A stretch of 64,000 nucleotides of DNA. Source: Dactylonectria macrodidyma. Lineage: Eukaryota; Ascomycota; Sordariomycetes; Hypocreales; Nectriaceae. Positions 11,270 through 22,539 of the stretch are shown piece after piece; the stretch's first letter is position 1; each line of letters starts with the position of its first letter. The stretch is from NCBI GenBank assembly GCA_020744425.1, contig JAGMUV010000029.1, forward strand, positions 310,001 through 374,000. Reading direction: 5' to 3'. Below the pieces are notes generated by a model that saw only the letters and a program-made list of their open reading frames with translations, did no database searches and had not been told where the DNA came from. The position numbers were made by a program, and so were the translations under genes.

Positions 11270-12392
11270 CTGTATGACTATCAATTTTATCGCAGATTTC
11301 CTGCCCTTTGTCGATTCCCTTCCAATTCTGCCGAAAACGCCCTTTTCCTGCGAGCCCGACCGACAGCGTCCTTGGTCTTCCACCCAAGCCGGATCTGCTG
11401 CTGCAACCTTCATCCTTTCGAGCCCTGCCACGATCCGCTGCGGCGATCCAATCCGATAAAGTGTCTAATTAGACACTTTTCTAGCTATCTTGAAGAGACC
11501 GACCTGTCATCTTTATCCGCGGTGGTGCTGGAAGCAGCCGCTGCCGACCTCTGCTGGAGGCGGCGAGACGGCGTCAGTCACGCTTGGCCCCAGAGGCCCC
11601 GGAAAGATAGCTAGCCATTTGGGTGTGGTTTCTTCCTCGTCCGCCAAGGCCGTTTCAGCAGTCTTTGCCTTCCTTTTTGTGTTTTCTTTTGGTAGGCCTG
11701 GTGCCTGCGATGCTACTGATGGTCCTGGTGTAGCTAGAAGAGCGATGATTGTTTCGTTTCGAAAGCCTGGGCTCTTCTTGCGAGCTTTAGAAGCTACCTA
11801 TCTTTTATGTTGTATTTGATATGCCATTTCCTGATTGCGACGCTTCATTTCTTATTGGATTTGCTGATCGGTCTCCTTCTCTTGCTGCTGGGATTCCTTT
11901 ATCTGCGCCTTTCTCTCCATTTCCGCCTCTTATTGCCTCCTCGTCTCTAAAGTGAGAGCTTTTTACATTACTACCTGCTGCCGTCGTTGGTATTTTTGCG
12001 TTTCCTTTTTTAAAGCTTCTTCTTTCTTTTGAATGTCTATGGCAGCCTTCTTTAGGCGAGCTTGGGCGACTTTTGTTGAACTAAATACCTAGGCTGAATT
12101 AGGATCTGTATAATTAAAGAGATAGTCTTTTAGAGATTTACTGCGTAGAATGCGCTGCTTCTTATGAATAATGGTTTTGTGTAGTCCTTGGTTCTTATAT
12201 GGAAGCAGTTTAACCTTAGCTTGAAGGCTTTTGAGAGTACTTTTTAGCTTTTGGCTGTTGTAGTAAGCATTACTGTAGGATTTGTTAAACACTTTGTTAA
12301 TAGGTCGGTGTAAATCTTGAGCAGTAGGCTGTTGAAGGGCTATCGATTCTGAAGAGTCCCCGCCTGTATCTAAATTATCTTCTGCTTTCTTA
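11270..12392 (-). pseudogene. C-terminal remnant of a pogo/Fot-like (DDE_1) transposase
   Basis: Reading leftward from 12392 gives the C-terminal tail usual in fungal pogo-type transposases: a QDLHRPINKVF segment, a lysine- and glutamine-rich coiled-coil stretch, then a proline-rich end containing FPGPLGP. The frame is broken at 12089, near 11955 and again further on. Each of these first stops is TAG or TAA where glutamine (CAG or CAA) is expected, the mark of C-to-T mutation. The start of the open stretch at 12478 comes from a neighbouring repeat inserted at a TA (12391-12392). A perfect palindrome around AATT lies at 11458-11480. The catalytic domain is absent. Confidence 0.65.
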
Positions 12393-12940
12393 GTGTAAAG
12401 GCTACAGCAGTGGAAGGAGTGGAAGGAGTGGAAGGTTATTGGTGGAACTCGGCGATTGTGGGTCAAGGAATTGACCAATCAGAAAAGGGATTGAAGATTC
12501 AGAAAGAGCAGGAAAAGACGATTAGAAAGGTAGTTGGTTTGATGTGATTGGTTGAGAAATGCATGTATTGATGATAACTATCCTTCTGGACTGGCTAGAG
12601 AAAAGCCCCAGCTTTATAGAGAGATTGCTGTCCAGTCACATGTCCAATCTAACAGGGGATTTGGACAATTTGTCATAGTAAAACCGGGTAAGACGTGTCC
12701 CGAGTTTTAAGACTGTTAGACGTATGTCTGATGCTTGAACTCTAACCTTATTGAAGGTTCTTATTATAGATGTCCTTTGTAGTTATAGTATAAGGAAGGT
12801 AGGCTTTCTGAGGCATATTATATACCATTATAAAGCTAAAAGTTCAGAGATTCTGAATATGATATTTATATTCTTATTAAATAAAAGCTGAAGGAAATAT
12901 TTCTTTATCAGTTTTATATTTTATATAAGGACTTTACAAA
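12393..12940. mobile_element. About 550-bp non-autonomous element (TGTAAAG family), copy 1
   Basis: Starts with GTGTAAAGGCTAC and ends with AAGGACTTTACAAA, flanked by TA on both sides, so it is likely a Tc1/pogo-type MITE. Two more copies, each with a nested insertion, lie at 21695-22483 and 22540-23352. It has no coding capacity of its own. It interrupts the pogo remnant to its left and abuts another repeat on its right. Confidence 0.7.
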
Positions 12941-12984
12941 TACTGATGCGGGCCGGTTTGGACCGTGGTTGTGCGAGAGGGGCT

Positions 12985-13440
12985 AGGATCACTACTGTCG
13001 GAAAGCCAACGTGGCACTTCAGATGACTTCATCGCGTGTATTGTGTTTATATCTCCATCCTCCCCCCGTTGCCCCTATTGTGATCGCTTGAGTGTATGTG
13101 TTGAATAGTGGCAAAAGGAAGCTCATGGAAGTAGCTTGAAAGGCTAATAAATATTGTCATCAAAGATGACAGTTGCCACCTGTTGCCACGGGCTTAGTAA
13201 GCAGCTTCAAGTTGATTCCACATAGCACAGAAAAGGCATATAGAGCTTGCTCCAAAACCGCAAGCAGCAAGTGGGGAAAAAAAATGAATACAAGCAATTC
13301 ACTCTAACATTTGACAGTATGTCTGTCGACTAAAAGTGGGGGCCTGAGGTATCTGCACCAATAGGCGGTCTTAACCCTGGAGGTCACTACGTGACCACCC
13401 GATCAGATGCTTTGTACATGATCCAATCTAACAATAGTCA
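12985..13440. repeat. Unclassified repeat, copy A, with nested MITE
   Basis: CGGAAAGCCAACGTGGCACT at the left and AAAGTGGGGGCCTGAGG then TCTAACAAT at the right match the repeat at 19660-19866. Copy A is longer because a 219-bp MITE is inserted in it (13099-13317). No termini or coding sequence recognised. Confidence 0.6.
13099..13317 (-). mobile_element. MITE (TGTTGAATA family), copy 1
   Basis: One of three copies (others 22031-22264 and 39312-39545). Imperfect terminal inverted repeats TGTTGAATA / TGTCAAATA. TATG occurs directly outside both ends, which fits either a TATG or a TA duplication. It contains the conserved CATCTTTGATGACA inner palindrome. Confidence 0.7.
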
Positions 13441-13443
13441 TTG

Positions 13444-14114
13444 ATTTTAATTAATTTGATACTTTGTTGTGTTTTTATTTAATATTCTATGTTGAAGGTT
13501 GGGGATTTTGTTGCACTCACTAGTTTGTTGCACTCGCTAGTGGAGTACGTTACAGATATAACGAGACTAAATATAAACTAGACTAGGAGCAGCTAAACCT
13601 GGCGATACTAACAGTAAACAGCCTCAAGTTAGCAGACCAAACTTTAGGTGCTGAGAATAGGATGTTAAACACCTAGGGAAATTGGCCTTCAAGCAGGCCT
13701 GTCACAGAGTCAAGCGAGGCAAGACCGATCAGCAGATGCGGAAGAGTTTGGGGCTTCTGGGGGACTTGAACAATAAACTTAGATACTGTAAATAGCCTAG
13801 CGTACCTGGCCCTATGAGGTTAGTCCTCCCTGGCGGAATAAATTTCATCATCGCCCTTGTGTATCGGGTACTTAAGTCAACCTCCGGGGTAGGTTGAAAG
13901 TGCGTTAGAAAAATGGGCGATCGTGCCCAGCGTTGATCCACGCTACCAATTTTCTTGGCCAATCGGCATGCGAGGAATAAAGGGTGGAGTCTGCCTCGGT
14001 AGATGCAGCAGCTTAGCCGAGCTTACACATGATACGGATACTGAGCAGGATAAAACAGACATCACTACATTCCTCTTGATCTTTTTGTCTCCTATCCTAT
14101 CCATACAACTAAAT
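13444..14114. other. Upstream region of the paraoxonase-like gene
   Basis: No gene supported. AT-rich left part; the last 100 bp should hold the promoter and 5' leader of the gene starting at 14115. Confidence 0.4.
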
Positions 14115-15516
14115 ATGACTTCAATGCGACTTTTTAAGGTTATCCTTATTATTCTTTCCCCCATCCTAGTTTCATATATTTTTCAACCATCGGTGCATCG
14201 ATGGTTGACTGTCTTCGGCGTTTTTAGGCAGCCAGCTCAGACATCACTGCAAAACTCGCAGGATCTCGTTGTCATCGAGGACACTAGACATTGCGAGGAT
14301 TTACATTACTATGCGCCTGGTCATACCATCTTTACGGCGTGTGAAGATTCTCTTGCCACTAGATTCTCATGGTTCCCCCCACTTGGAATTTATAATGACC
14401 CCGCTGTTGGGCTCGCAGCACGAGGATCTATTCACGTCGTTGACCCAGAGGCGAGTTACCCCAACAAATCGAAGTTACTTTCGGAATTCCTAACTCCCAC
14501 TGAAGACAATGAAATCCCATAGGCTAACCCTGGACGGTTTTTCTGGTCCTTTCATAACCCACGGGATTGATGTGATCACTGCTCCGAACTCTGGGCATCG
14601 AGATGCAGTCTATATCTTTGCCGTCAACCACGTCCCGAACAAGCAGTTCTTTGAAATGCAGAAGAAACCAACTGGTTACAGAAAAACTGATTCGAATTAT
14701 CATAACTCTGACCCACGTGTGGAAATTTTTTACCACGTTTTGGGGTCAAGCTCGGCGCAACACATCCGTTCCATCAAACATCCGTTGGTCAAGACCCCAA
14801 ATGATATTGTCGCGGACGGTCCAACATCTTACTTTGTCACTAATGACCATTACTATTCTCACGGATTTATGCGTTTAGTCGAAGATGTCTACTTCGGAGC
14901 CAAATGGTCAAACATCATCCGAGTTCAGTTTTCTGAAGCTCCACCGACACAGACTGACTCTGGTGCTGGAATAAATGCCACCATCGCGCTCTCCGGTCTT
15001 CACAACAATAATGGATTAGGGCATGGAAACTCTGCCGGAGAGGTGCTGATAGTAAGCGCTGCTAGTGGGGTTCTTTATATTACGCGACTGCCGCAAGGGT
15101 TGGAAAAAGAGATTGAGGTTTTGGACGCTATCCAGTTCGATTCAATCATCGACAACCCGACGTACTTTTCAGACCCCTTTGCTAATGCATCCTATGATGC
15201 ATCTGGATACGTTGTCGCCGGCCTCACAAGAGCTGTTGACCTTCCTAAAACATCTAGAGATCCTCTAGCGAAGGAAGGAGTCATGATATGGTACGCAAGG
15301 AAGAAGTCACAAGATGATATCATAAACGGGCATACAACAGAGTTCTGGGACAAGCACCTGATTTTTGAGGACGATGGACATAGAATCCGGAGCGCCAGTG
15401 CAGCCGTACTTGTTGCCATTGATCCTATGGTAGAAGAGGGGGAGCGCAAGGCATGGCTTTTTGTTTCAGGCTTCCTATCGGAGAATATGATCGCTGTTAA
15501 GGTTAACCTCAACTAG
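14115..15516 (+). CDS. Serum paraoxonase/arylesterase-like protein
   Basis: Fungal member of the six-bladed beta-propeller paraoxonase/SMP-30-like superfamily, calcium-dependent hydrolases of lactones or esters; substrate unknown. ATG 14115 starts a membrane anchor or signal segment (LFKVILIILSPILVSYIF). The two long frames join only if intron 14451-14505 (55 nt) is removed. It has a GC donor (GCGAGT), branch CCTAAC and acceptor AAG. The product is then 448 residues with no break, reading VDPE-TMKSHRLTLDGF across the junction. Family signs: GIDVITAPN, VYIFAVNH, DIVADGPTSYFVTNDHYY (the calcium-site region of paraoxonases), GEVLIVSAASG and FVSGFLSENM. The nearest neighbour downstream is a Rab pseudogene. 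Confidence 0.8.
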
Positions 15517-15589
15517 TAGTCAGAAAACTTAGCGTTTGAGTTGGGTTGTATTTGCTATCTAAAGTTATCTTGCTAATTTGTTTTAACCC

Positions 15590-16050
15590 TCATAGCAGCA
15601 TTGCCCCGGGATCCGCTCAACTTCCCCTCTGTACGAAGTAAGCAGGATTGGCTTGAGAATTGGTTTTGGGCTCCGGGCTAACAACGTTGCAGGTTGTTTT
15701 AAGTAACAAGATCGATATCGAAGAGAGCAAGTGAGTGGTAGGTGTCCTCGATACACTCTTGGCTGATTCGCATGCTAATGTAGAGACAGATCTCGAACAA
15801 GCGTGCTATGACTTTCTGCCAGTCTAAAGGCGACATCCCTTACTTCGAGATGAGTACCAAGGAGGCTATCAACATCGACCAGGCTTTCAAGGGTATGTGA
15901 CTTTCCACACGTATAGTCAACATAAGCTCACATTTTACAGTCATGGCCTGAAACGCTCTGGCCCAGGAGGAGCGTGAAGAGTTTAGCGGCGATTTTAACG
16001 ATTAGATTAATATTGCCATCAATCACGACTGCAACGGCTGCGCCTGCTAG
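15590..16050 (+). pseudogene. ypt7/Rab7-like GTPase, decayed 3' half
   Basis: Four exon remnants with intact splice signals read as the C-terminal half of the vacuolar Rab7 GTPase: [39 protein letters not shown], then a tail ending in the prenylation motif CAC. Introns 15631-15692, 15738-15789 and 15893-15940 keep phase, so this is a genomic duplicate, not a retrocopy. Stops: TGA for arginine at 15732 and after VMA near 15947, and TAG near 16005. Nearly all differences from the expected protein (T to M, A to T, E to K, R to stop) are C-to-T or G-to-A transitions, as in RIP. The GTP-binding N-terminal half was not found. The functional gene should be elsewhere in the genome. Confidence 0.75.
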
Positions 16051-17029
16051 AGGACTACCTAGAGAGGGGAGAGTGGCGATTGTCGAGACGGATTTATGAA
16101 GGCACGAGAGGGGGCTATTTTCTTTGCCGGGGGGATTACTTTCTTTCCTTCCCAGATACATTATTCTTATTACCTGGATGTAGCATACTGAGAGAGATGA
16201 TAGCTTTTTGTTGGTGTTATATATGGTTGCGCCTTTGTTGCTCTTCGGTATCCATTTTGGCTTGGTCGTAAAGTTGATGTTGCTCGTACTTGTCTGTCGT
16301 TTTTATTTTCGTCTTGAGTGCAGCTTTGGATCTATGCGTTCATCGTGAATCATTGGATCCAGTGCTAGTGAGCTTACTCGCGAAGGACACCAGCTCGGCC
16401 ATGTCCTCAGCTACTCGGACGGAAGTCGTTATCCAGAACATATCATGCCATGCTGCAGCACGCACGGTAAAGTAGGCTAGGCTAGGTGGACAAGAAGTAA
16501 GTACAATTATCTCAGCTTCGTCCAAGAATCGTATGTTTACTCGCGTTTTCGCCTGTTGCGGCTGCGACCAGACTCGTTTCCGTCACGGCGGTGGCGTTCG
16601 ACTGTGTCGGCTCTGGCTGGATGCTGCATCGACTAGATCCTCGGCAGTGCGCACCCTCCCGGTCCCGAGGCTCCAGTGGGCAGCTCGCCCGCGCCTGCAG
16701 GTGGTCATCCGCTAGATTCCCCTAGGGCCTAGCGCCCCGGTGCTGGTGGCTTTTGGACCTCGGCATCGGGTGCTGAAAACGTTCGACGGGGTGCGGTGAA
16801 GGCGCAACGACCTAGCTTTGGAAGCTGGGGTTTCGTTGACAACCGAGCAGGCCAGTCTCAGTGTTTCCTTTATTAAGGGAGTTTCACGCTTTTCCATCGA
16901 TTTTATCCGCTGCAGTCCTTGAAAAGAGTTGGTTATAGGATACTCAACTCCGTACACTCTCTTTCTTACATCTCTCTCCCTCCCAACCTGATACCATAGT
17001 AATACGTGATTGGCTCACGGCAAGCAAAC
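16051..17029. other. Intergenic, nothing recognised
   Basis: About 980 bp without convincing coding sequence or matching repeat. The right end (from about 16900) is pyrimidine-rich and should be the promoter region of the gene at 17030. Confidence 0.4.
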
Positions 17030-18595
17030 ATGTCGGCTAGAATCCCAGCCATCGTACGTCGTCCCTTTTCTCTATGAGCCATTGTGGCATTCCGGTAACT
17101 TGATGTGTGATGGGTGCTGACCAGGTCTCACGTACAGGCTGCGAATCGCGTTAGCGAGGCGGCAAAGCATACGCTTGACGTCGTCGCCAAGTTTGTCGAG
17201 GAGGAATGTGTCCCGTGAGTCTTGTTCCCCTAGCGACATATATCTAAAGATTGCCTAGACTAACCCATCCGTACAGGGTTGACCCTATCGCCGAGGCCCT
17301 CACTGGCGAGGGCGATGCTCGATGGGAATGCCACCCGTCCATCATCGAGGACCTCAAGGTCAAGGCCCGCAAGCTTGGCCTCTGGAACATGTTCCTGCCC
17401 AAGGGTCACTACAAAGAGTCGCCCGGCTGGACCAATCTCGAATACGGCCTCATGGCGGAGTGGCTCGGCCGCTCCCATGTCGCCTCGGAAGCCTGCAATT
17501 GCGCCGCCCCAGACACGGGCAACATGGAAGTCCTCGCCAAGTACGGCAACGCCGCCCAGAAGGAGCAGTGGCTCCGACCTCTCATGGAGGGCAAGATCCG
17601 CTCGGCCTTTCTCATGACAGAGCCCCAGGTTGCCTCGTCGGACGCCACCAACATTGAGCTGAGCATCCGCCGCGAGGGCAACGAGTATGTCCTCGATGGC
17701 CAGAAGTGGTGGTCCAGCGGTGCCGGTGACAGGCGGTGCGCCATCTACATCGTCATGGGTAAGACGGCCCCAGACCACAAGGATCCCTACCAGCAGCAGT
17801 CGGTGGTCCTGGTGCCGGCCGACACGCCCGGCATCACTATCAACAGAATGCTCAAGGTCTACGGTTACGATGATGCGCCCCACGGTCACGGCCATCTCAC
17901 ATTTGAGAATGTGCGGGTGCCCGTCAGCAATATTGTTCTCGGTGAGGGCCGAGGATTTGAGATTATCCAGGGCCGTCTTGGACCCGGCCGAATTCACCAC
18001 GCTATGCGCAGCATTGGTGCTGTAAGTAGACCGTCATACCCCTATCGAAGATGAATGGGACCAGTTCGCTAACGGTGACATTTAGGCTGAGCGAGCACTT
18101 GACTGGATGCTCTACCGAGTCAATGACGATCAGAAGAAGCCCTTCGGCAAGCTTCTCCGCGAGCAAGGCGTTATCCTCGAGTGGATCGCCAAGTCTCGCA
18201 TCGAGATCGACGCCGCCCGTATGCTGGTGCTCAACGCGGCTATCAAGATGGACGAGCTGGGCCCCAAGAAGGCTCTCAAGGAGATCGCCGAGGCCAAGGT
18301 GTTCGTCCCGCAGACGGCGCTGACTGTCATCGACCGCGCCGTGCAGGCGTTTGGCGGCGCGGGTGTCTCGCAAGACACGCCACTGGCATACCTCTGGACG
18401 GGCATCCGAACGCTGCGGTTGGCGGACGGTCCCGACGAGGTACATCTGCAACAGCTGGGTCGCAACGAGAACAAGCGCGGTGGCGAGGCCACGGCGACAA
18501 TCAAGCGGCAGAAAGAGAAGATGGCGACGCTGATGAAGGAGTACGGTGTGATGCCTGCGCAGCCGGGGTCGAGGATAAAGCATGCGAAGCTATAA
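17030..18595 (+). CDS. Acyl-CoA dehydrogenase family protein, possibly peroxisomal
   Basis: FAD flavoprotein of fatty or branched acyl-CoA oxidation. Exons 17030-17053, 17138-17214, 17277-18021 and 18086-18595 join in phase to 451 residues; introns are 84, 62 and 64 nt. Family features: EEECVPVDPIAEA and [10 protein letters not shown] (N-terminal helical domain), [33 protein letters not shown] (FAD/substrate loop), [23 protein letters not shown] and [15 protein letters not shown] (C-terminal domain). The length suits the ACAD10/11-like group. The C-terminus HAKL resembles a type 1 peroxisomal signal (AKL), which would place it in the peroxisome. A 246-residue open frame on the opposite strand is a GC-rich shadow. 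The 8-residue first exon is the least certain part. Confidence 0.88.
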
Positions 18596-19659
18596 GCGAC
18601 GGGGTTCTTGAACTTGGAATCTAGAAGCCTGAATCTTGAACCACGATGCATGAACCCCAAGGTCGCGAGACTAGGCCTCGAGATTGGGTCGCGGCGTTGT
18701 CCGAGTGAGCAGTGGGGTTTCTGCAGGGTTGCGCTTGATTTATTGTCAGATCGCCGTGGTGTGTAATACCGGTATACAATAGGAAGCTATAGGAGCCGTG
18801 CCGTCGAGTCTCGCAGCCAACGCCGAGATCGATTGGACTCCGACTGCAGAACGGAGCCATTGTTGCTCCTCTAGGCAATTACCAATTATACCCCAGACAA
18901 TGCCGCTCCCGCGCCCACTGCGGTCAGGGGCCGGGCCATGCTATTACTGTGGCGATAATGCGTTATCACTGTGAAGGTGGTTGAGAAAATCTCAGGGATC
19001 TCCATCCCAGCTCCATTAGCGCCTTTAGCACCATAGGCCGCCCAAATGCGGACCGGGGCTGCGTGCCTGCCAATTCTCCAATTCTGCCGGCCCCACACCT
19101 GCCAAATGCGCACATTCCCACGCATTCCACATCCGGGGCTTGATGCTCTCGCGGGCCCTTCACGTGATCACATGGTGAAAGTGGTGAAGGGTTGAGTTGA
19201 CTGGGCAACAGAAGAAGAGCCGTGATTGGCCCAGCAACAGTTAGTTGCACAGTCAAGAGGTAAAGAGATAGAAAACTTGTATTGGTCAATCCTGAAGGAA
19301 GAAAGAGAAGTTGCCCTATCGGTCGGAAGTTAAGCCTCCCTTTATAGTCGAGAATCCCTCTCTGCCCACCCATAGAGATCCGATCAATCTATCGTTTTCT
19401 AGCACATTTAATCCTATGCGTCATAGACTCATAGAGTTCTTTGTTCTCAACCAGGGTGGCTATTTTAGTTAGTAGTTAAGGGATTTTCCGGTGATCCACC
19501 AGATCCGGCGATCTGCTGGATCACCACCACTTCGTCCACTCGACATCAATCGGCAATAGCTCAGCAACCATGGCGCCAATTGAGGAGGCATTGATTTCCC
19601 GAAGTCATCAGAGTTAGTTAATTATGCCGAGATTGCACGATGTTTTAATTGCGATGAGG
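18596..19659. other. Intergenic, nothing recognised
   Basis: 3' flank of the acyl-CoA dehydrogenase gene followed by about 1 kb with no supported gene. Short open frames lack family resemblance. Confidence 0.4.
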
Positions 19660-19866
19660 CTTGTCGGAAAGCTAGCGTGGCACTTAGATGACTTGATTGT
19701 GTGTATTGGGTGTGTCCGTCTGGTCTCCCGGCCGTGACTGCGTAAGTGCCGCAGTTGCTACTAAAAGTGGGGGCCTGAGGCATCTAGCCAATAGGCTGCT
19801 CTGACCGCCTTCCAATTTGGGCAGCGCCTGGCATATGCTCTGTACATGGTCCAAATCTAACAATTT
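19660..19866. repeat. Unclassified repeat, copy B
   Basis: Matches copy A at 12985-13440 at both ends (CGGAAAGCTAGCGTGGCACT; AAAGTGGGGGCCTGAGG; TCTAACAAT) without the MITE found in copy A. Confidence 0.6.
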
Positions 19867-20065
19867 CCCCCCCATTCCACGCACCAGTTGCAGCCCTTGG
19901 ATATGTCGCCATTCAGCTCCCTCTCAACCAGGGCTCCGATCAACTACATCAACGTACACTAAAGTCCCTAATTTAGTGTATATATATTTTAGTCAGCAAA
20001 AGGCCAGTTAAGTATATAAATCTGGAGCTTTCGTTAATTAATATACACTAAGTGGATTTACATAT

Positions 20066-20827
20066 GGCAATTGATAGGGACGCATCACGAATTGATAGGG
20101 GCGCATCCGCCTTAAGGACGCGCCAGCTTTTATAACATCTGATTGGGCCAAATTTTCCAGACCCGTAAATACTTCCCCGTGAAGCCAGCTCTCTTAACAA
20201 GCCTAGTTCTTCCTAGCCCAGAAGCAACTACGTCAGGCCAATCCTCCCTAGAACAGGTCGCGTTCAGGTGCCAACTCAGTATTATTTACGATACAGAATC
20301 AGAACGATTCCATTAAGAGTAGCTACCTATGAAGCCCTTGCGATCCATTGGGCCGTGGAGCGGTCGTAAAGATCTGTAGATAAGATGCGAAGAGGTTTGC
20401 GATTGCATCTCCGTCGCCGACTCCGTAGTATTGGCCGATACTTGTTCCATTGCTGCTCGCTGAACGAGGTCTATTCGCGAGAAATGGTGGGCTGAAACTA
20501 GCTTATCGGGTCTGCCGCTGTCGTTTTCGGGAACGCGATTCGCAGCTAGGACTGGGGCTTCGAGTTCGACGTCTTGAATTGCTCTCTGAGCTAAAAGGTG
20601 ACTCAGACTGGAGTATGATAAAAGACCTGGTGGTTGATAGTTAAGAGACTCATGGTGGATCATCCGCTCATTTAGATTGAGAGCCAAGCTCGAGGTACTT
20701 TGGGAGCGTTGGCAGAATTCTGCCTGCACTAACAGAAAAGTGGCTGACGAATCAGAGGCTGCAAACCTGGCGCGTCCCTAAGGCGGATGCGCCCCTATCA
20801 ATTCCTGATGCGTCCCTATCAATTGCC
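20066..20827. mobile_element. 762-bp TIR element with 8-bp target duplication
   Basis: Terminal inverted repeats of about 60 bp begin GGCAATTGATAGGG and are nearly perfect to GACGCGCCAG. Each arm carries two copies of ATTGATAGGGRCGCATC. The target duplication is TTACATAT (20058-20065 and 20828-20835). Long TIRs and an 8-bp duplication suggest a MULE- or hAT-type non-autonomous element. An inner 138-codon open frame (20729-20313, minus) resembles nothing I recognise. Confidence 0.8.
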
Positions 20828-20848
20828 TTACATATATAAGAATTCGAC

Positions 20849-21014
20849 TGTAAGGGGTTGGCCCCAAAGGGGCTAAAGCGGCAGCTAGCGCTACGACCTT
20901 ACTCTGGTCAAGTAGATTCCCAGTTGCGGCAAAAGGGAAAGTAATGACTTAACCGGAGGTTAAGTCATCTAGCTGCACCTATAGAAGCACCAGTCCAGGC
21001 CCCAGCCTGTAACA
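20849..21014. repeat. Solo LTR, 166 bp, copy A
   Basis: Begins TGTAAGGGGTTGGCCCC and ends GGCCCCAGCCTGTAACA, so it has TG...CA ends. Flanked by the perfect 5-bp duplication TCGAC (20844-20848, 21015-21019), the signature of LTR retrotransposon integration. A GACTTAACC/GGTTAAGTC hairpin lies inside. No internal domain remains. Confidence 0.75.
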
Positions 21015-21019
21015 TCGAC

Positions 21020-21694
21020 TTCTAGATTAAGCATTTATAAAGCCTATTGAGTCTATTTCCATGATTTTTCTTCTTCTAGTAGTTCACTTAGTTTCTCTAA
21101 GAGCTATGCCGACGTCTCCTTGGAAACATTATCGTTACTTAACCTCAAATTCCCTACTCCTTCGTCTATTTCCCATACCTAGGAGACCAACTCCATAGCC
21201 CTTATTACTAATGATGCCTGCGCGCAGTGTCACGGGCCATATGAGATCAACTCAAGAGGTAATGCCACTGTATTGCGAGAATACTACGATGAAGAAGAAA
21301 GAGAAAGCGGGCAGGCGCGTAGACGCGTAGACGCGTTGATAGTCCCTGTGGCCTGCCCCGTGCGCCCTAGTTACGTATCGACCCCACCCTGGGTCCAGCA
21401 CTCCAGACGCTCCCGTCACACGCAGCTAGGAGCGTACTGTTGAGATCCGTGGTTTAGCGGATTAATGGCTATTCCGATCCATTGGTGGCTAGGATGTAGA
21501 TGCCTTCTTGTCCATAGCTAGCGCTAGTCTTTTTTCTTCAATTAACATAACATGCTCATTTCAACACGTACCACTTAATAGATCCCAATCACCTAAGCTT
21601 CTAGGCAGGGAATGACTGCATTATACGGACATGCTCCAAGGCCTAGCTAAAACTCCGAACGGCGAGGGGCTCTAGCAGCAGTATTACAATAGTA
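21020..21694. other. Gene-free stretch
   Basis: No coding sequence or terminal repeats recognised. A short tandem (GCGTAGACGCGTAGAC) lies near 21315. Confidence 0.4.
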
Positions 21695-22483
21695 TCTGTA
21701 AAGGCTATAGCAGTGGAAGGAGTGGAAGGAGTGGAAGGTTATTGGTGGAACTCGGCGATTGTGGGTCAAGGAATTGACCAATCAGAAAAAGGATTAAAGA
21801 TTCAGAAAGAGCAGGAAAAGACGATTAGAAAGGTAGTTGGTTTGATTTGATTGGTTGAGAAAATGCATGTATTGATGATGATAATCATTCTAGACTGGCT
21901 AGAGAAAAGCCCCAGCTTTATAGAGAGATCGCTGTCCAGTCACATGTCCAATCTAACAGGGGATTTGGACAATTTGTCATAGTAAAACCGGGTAAGACGT
22001 GTCCCGAGTTTTAAGACTGTTGGACGTATGTGTCAAATATTGGGGTGAATTTCTTGTATTCATCTGTTGTATGTAACTTCTGTGTGCCCACTTGCTGCTT
22101 GAGGTTTTAGAGCAAGCCCTATATGCCTTTTCTGTGCTATGTGGAATCAACTGGAAGCTGCTTGCTAAGCCTGTGGCAATAGGTGGCAACTGTCATCTTT
22201 GATGACAATTTTATCAGCCTTTCAAGCTACTTCCATGGGCTTCCTTTTGCCACTTATTCAACAGTATGTCTGATGCTTGAACTCTAACCTTATTGAAGGT
22301 TCTTATTATAGATGTCTTTTGTAGTTATAATATAAGGAAGATAGGCTTTCTGAGGCATATTATATACCATTATAAAGCTAAAAATCAGAAGATTCTGAAT
22401 ATGTTATTTATATTCTTATCTGATAGGAGCTGAAGGAGATATTTCCTTATCAGTTATATATTTTATATATAAGGACTTTACAG
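21695..22483. mobile_element. TGTAAAG-family element, copy 2, with nested MITE
   Basis: Same element as 12393-12940, starting CTGTAAAGGCTATAG and ending GGACTTTACAG. It is enlarged by the MITE at 22031-22264. Comparison with copy 1 gives the empty site GACGTATGTCTG. Copy 3 lies just downstream in reverse orientation. Confidence 0.75.
22031..22264 (+). mobile_element. MITE (TGTTGAATA family), copy 2
   Basis: 234 bp, TGTCAAATATTGGGG to ATTCAACAG, flanked by TATG on both sides. The empty site in copy 1 of the host repeat holds one TATG, so the duplication is TATG or TA. Confidence 0.75.
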
Positions 22484-22539
22484 TATCGAAGTGCAATAAT
22501 TTACCAGTGATCCATCTAATGCTATACTTAGTTTATATA

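Noticed and set aside
11077..11819. Several 60-110 codon plus-strand frames
   Set aside because: They overlap the minus-strand pogo remnant or AT-rich spacer and show no domain.
17260..18000. 246-codon open frame on the minus strand
   Set aside because: It lies opposite the well-supported acyl-CoA dehydrogenase exon and reflects GC-rich third positions; no family resemblance.
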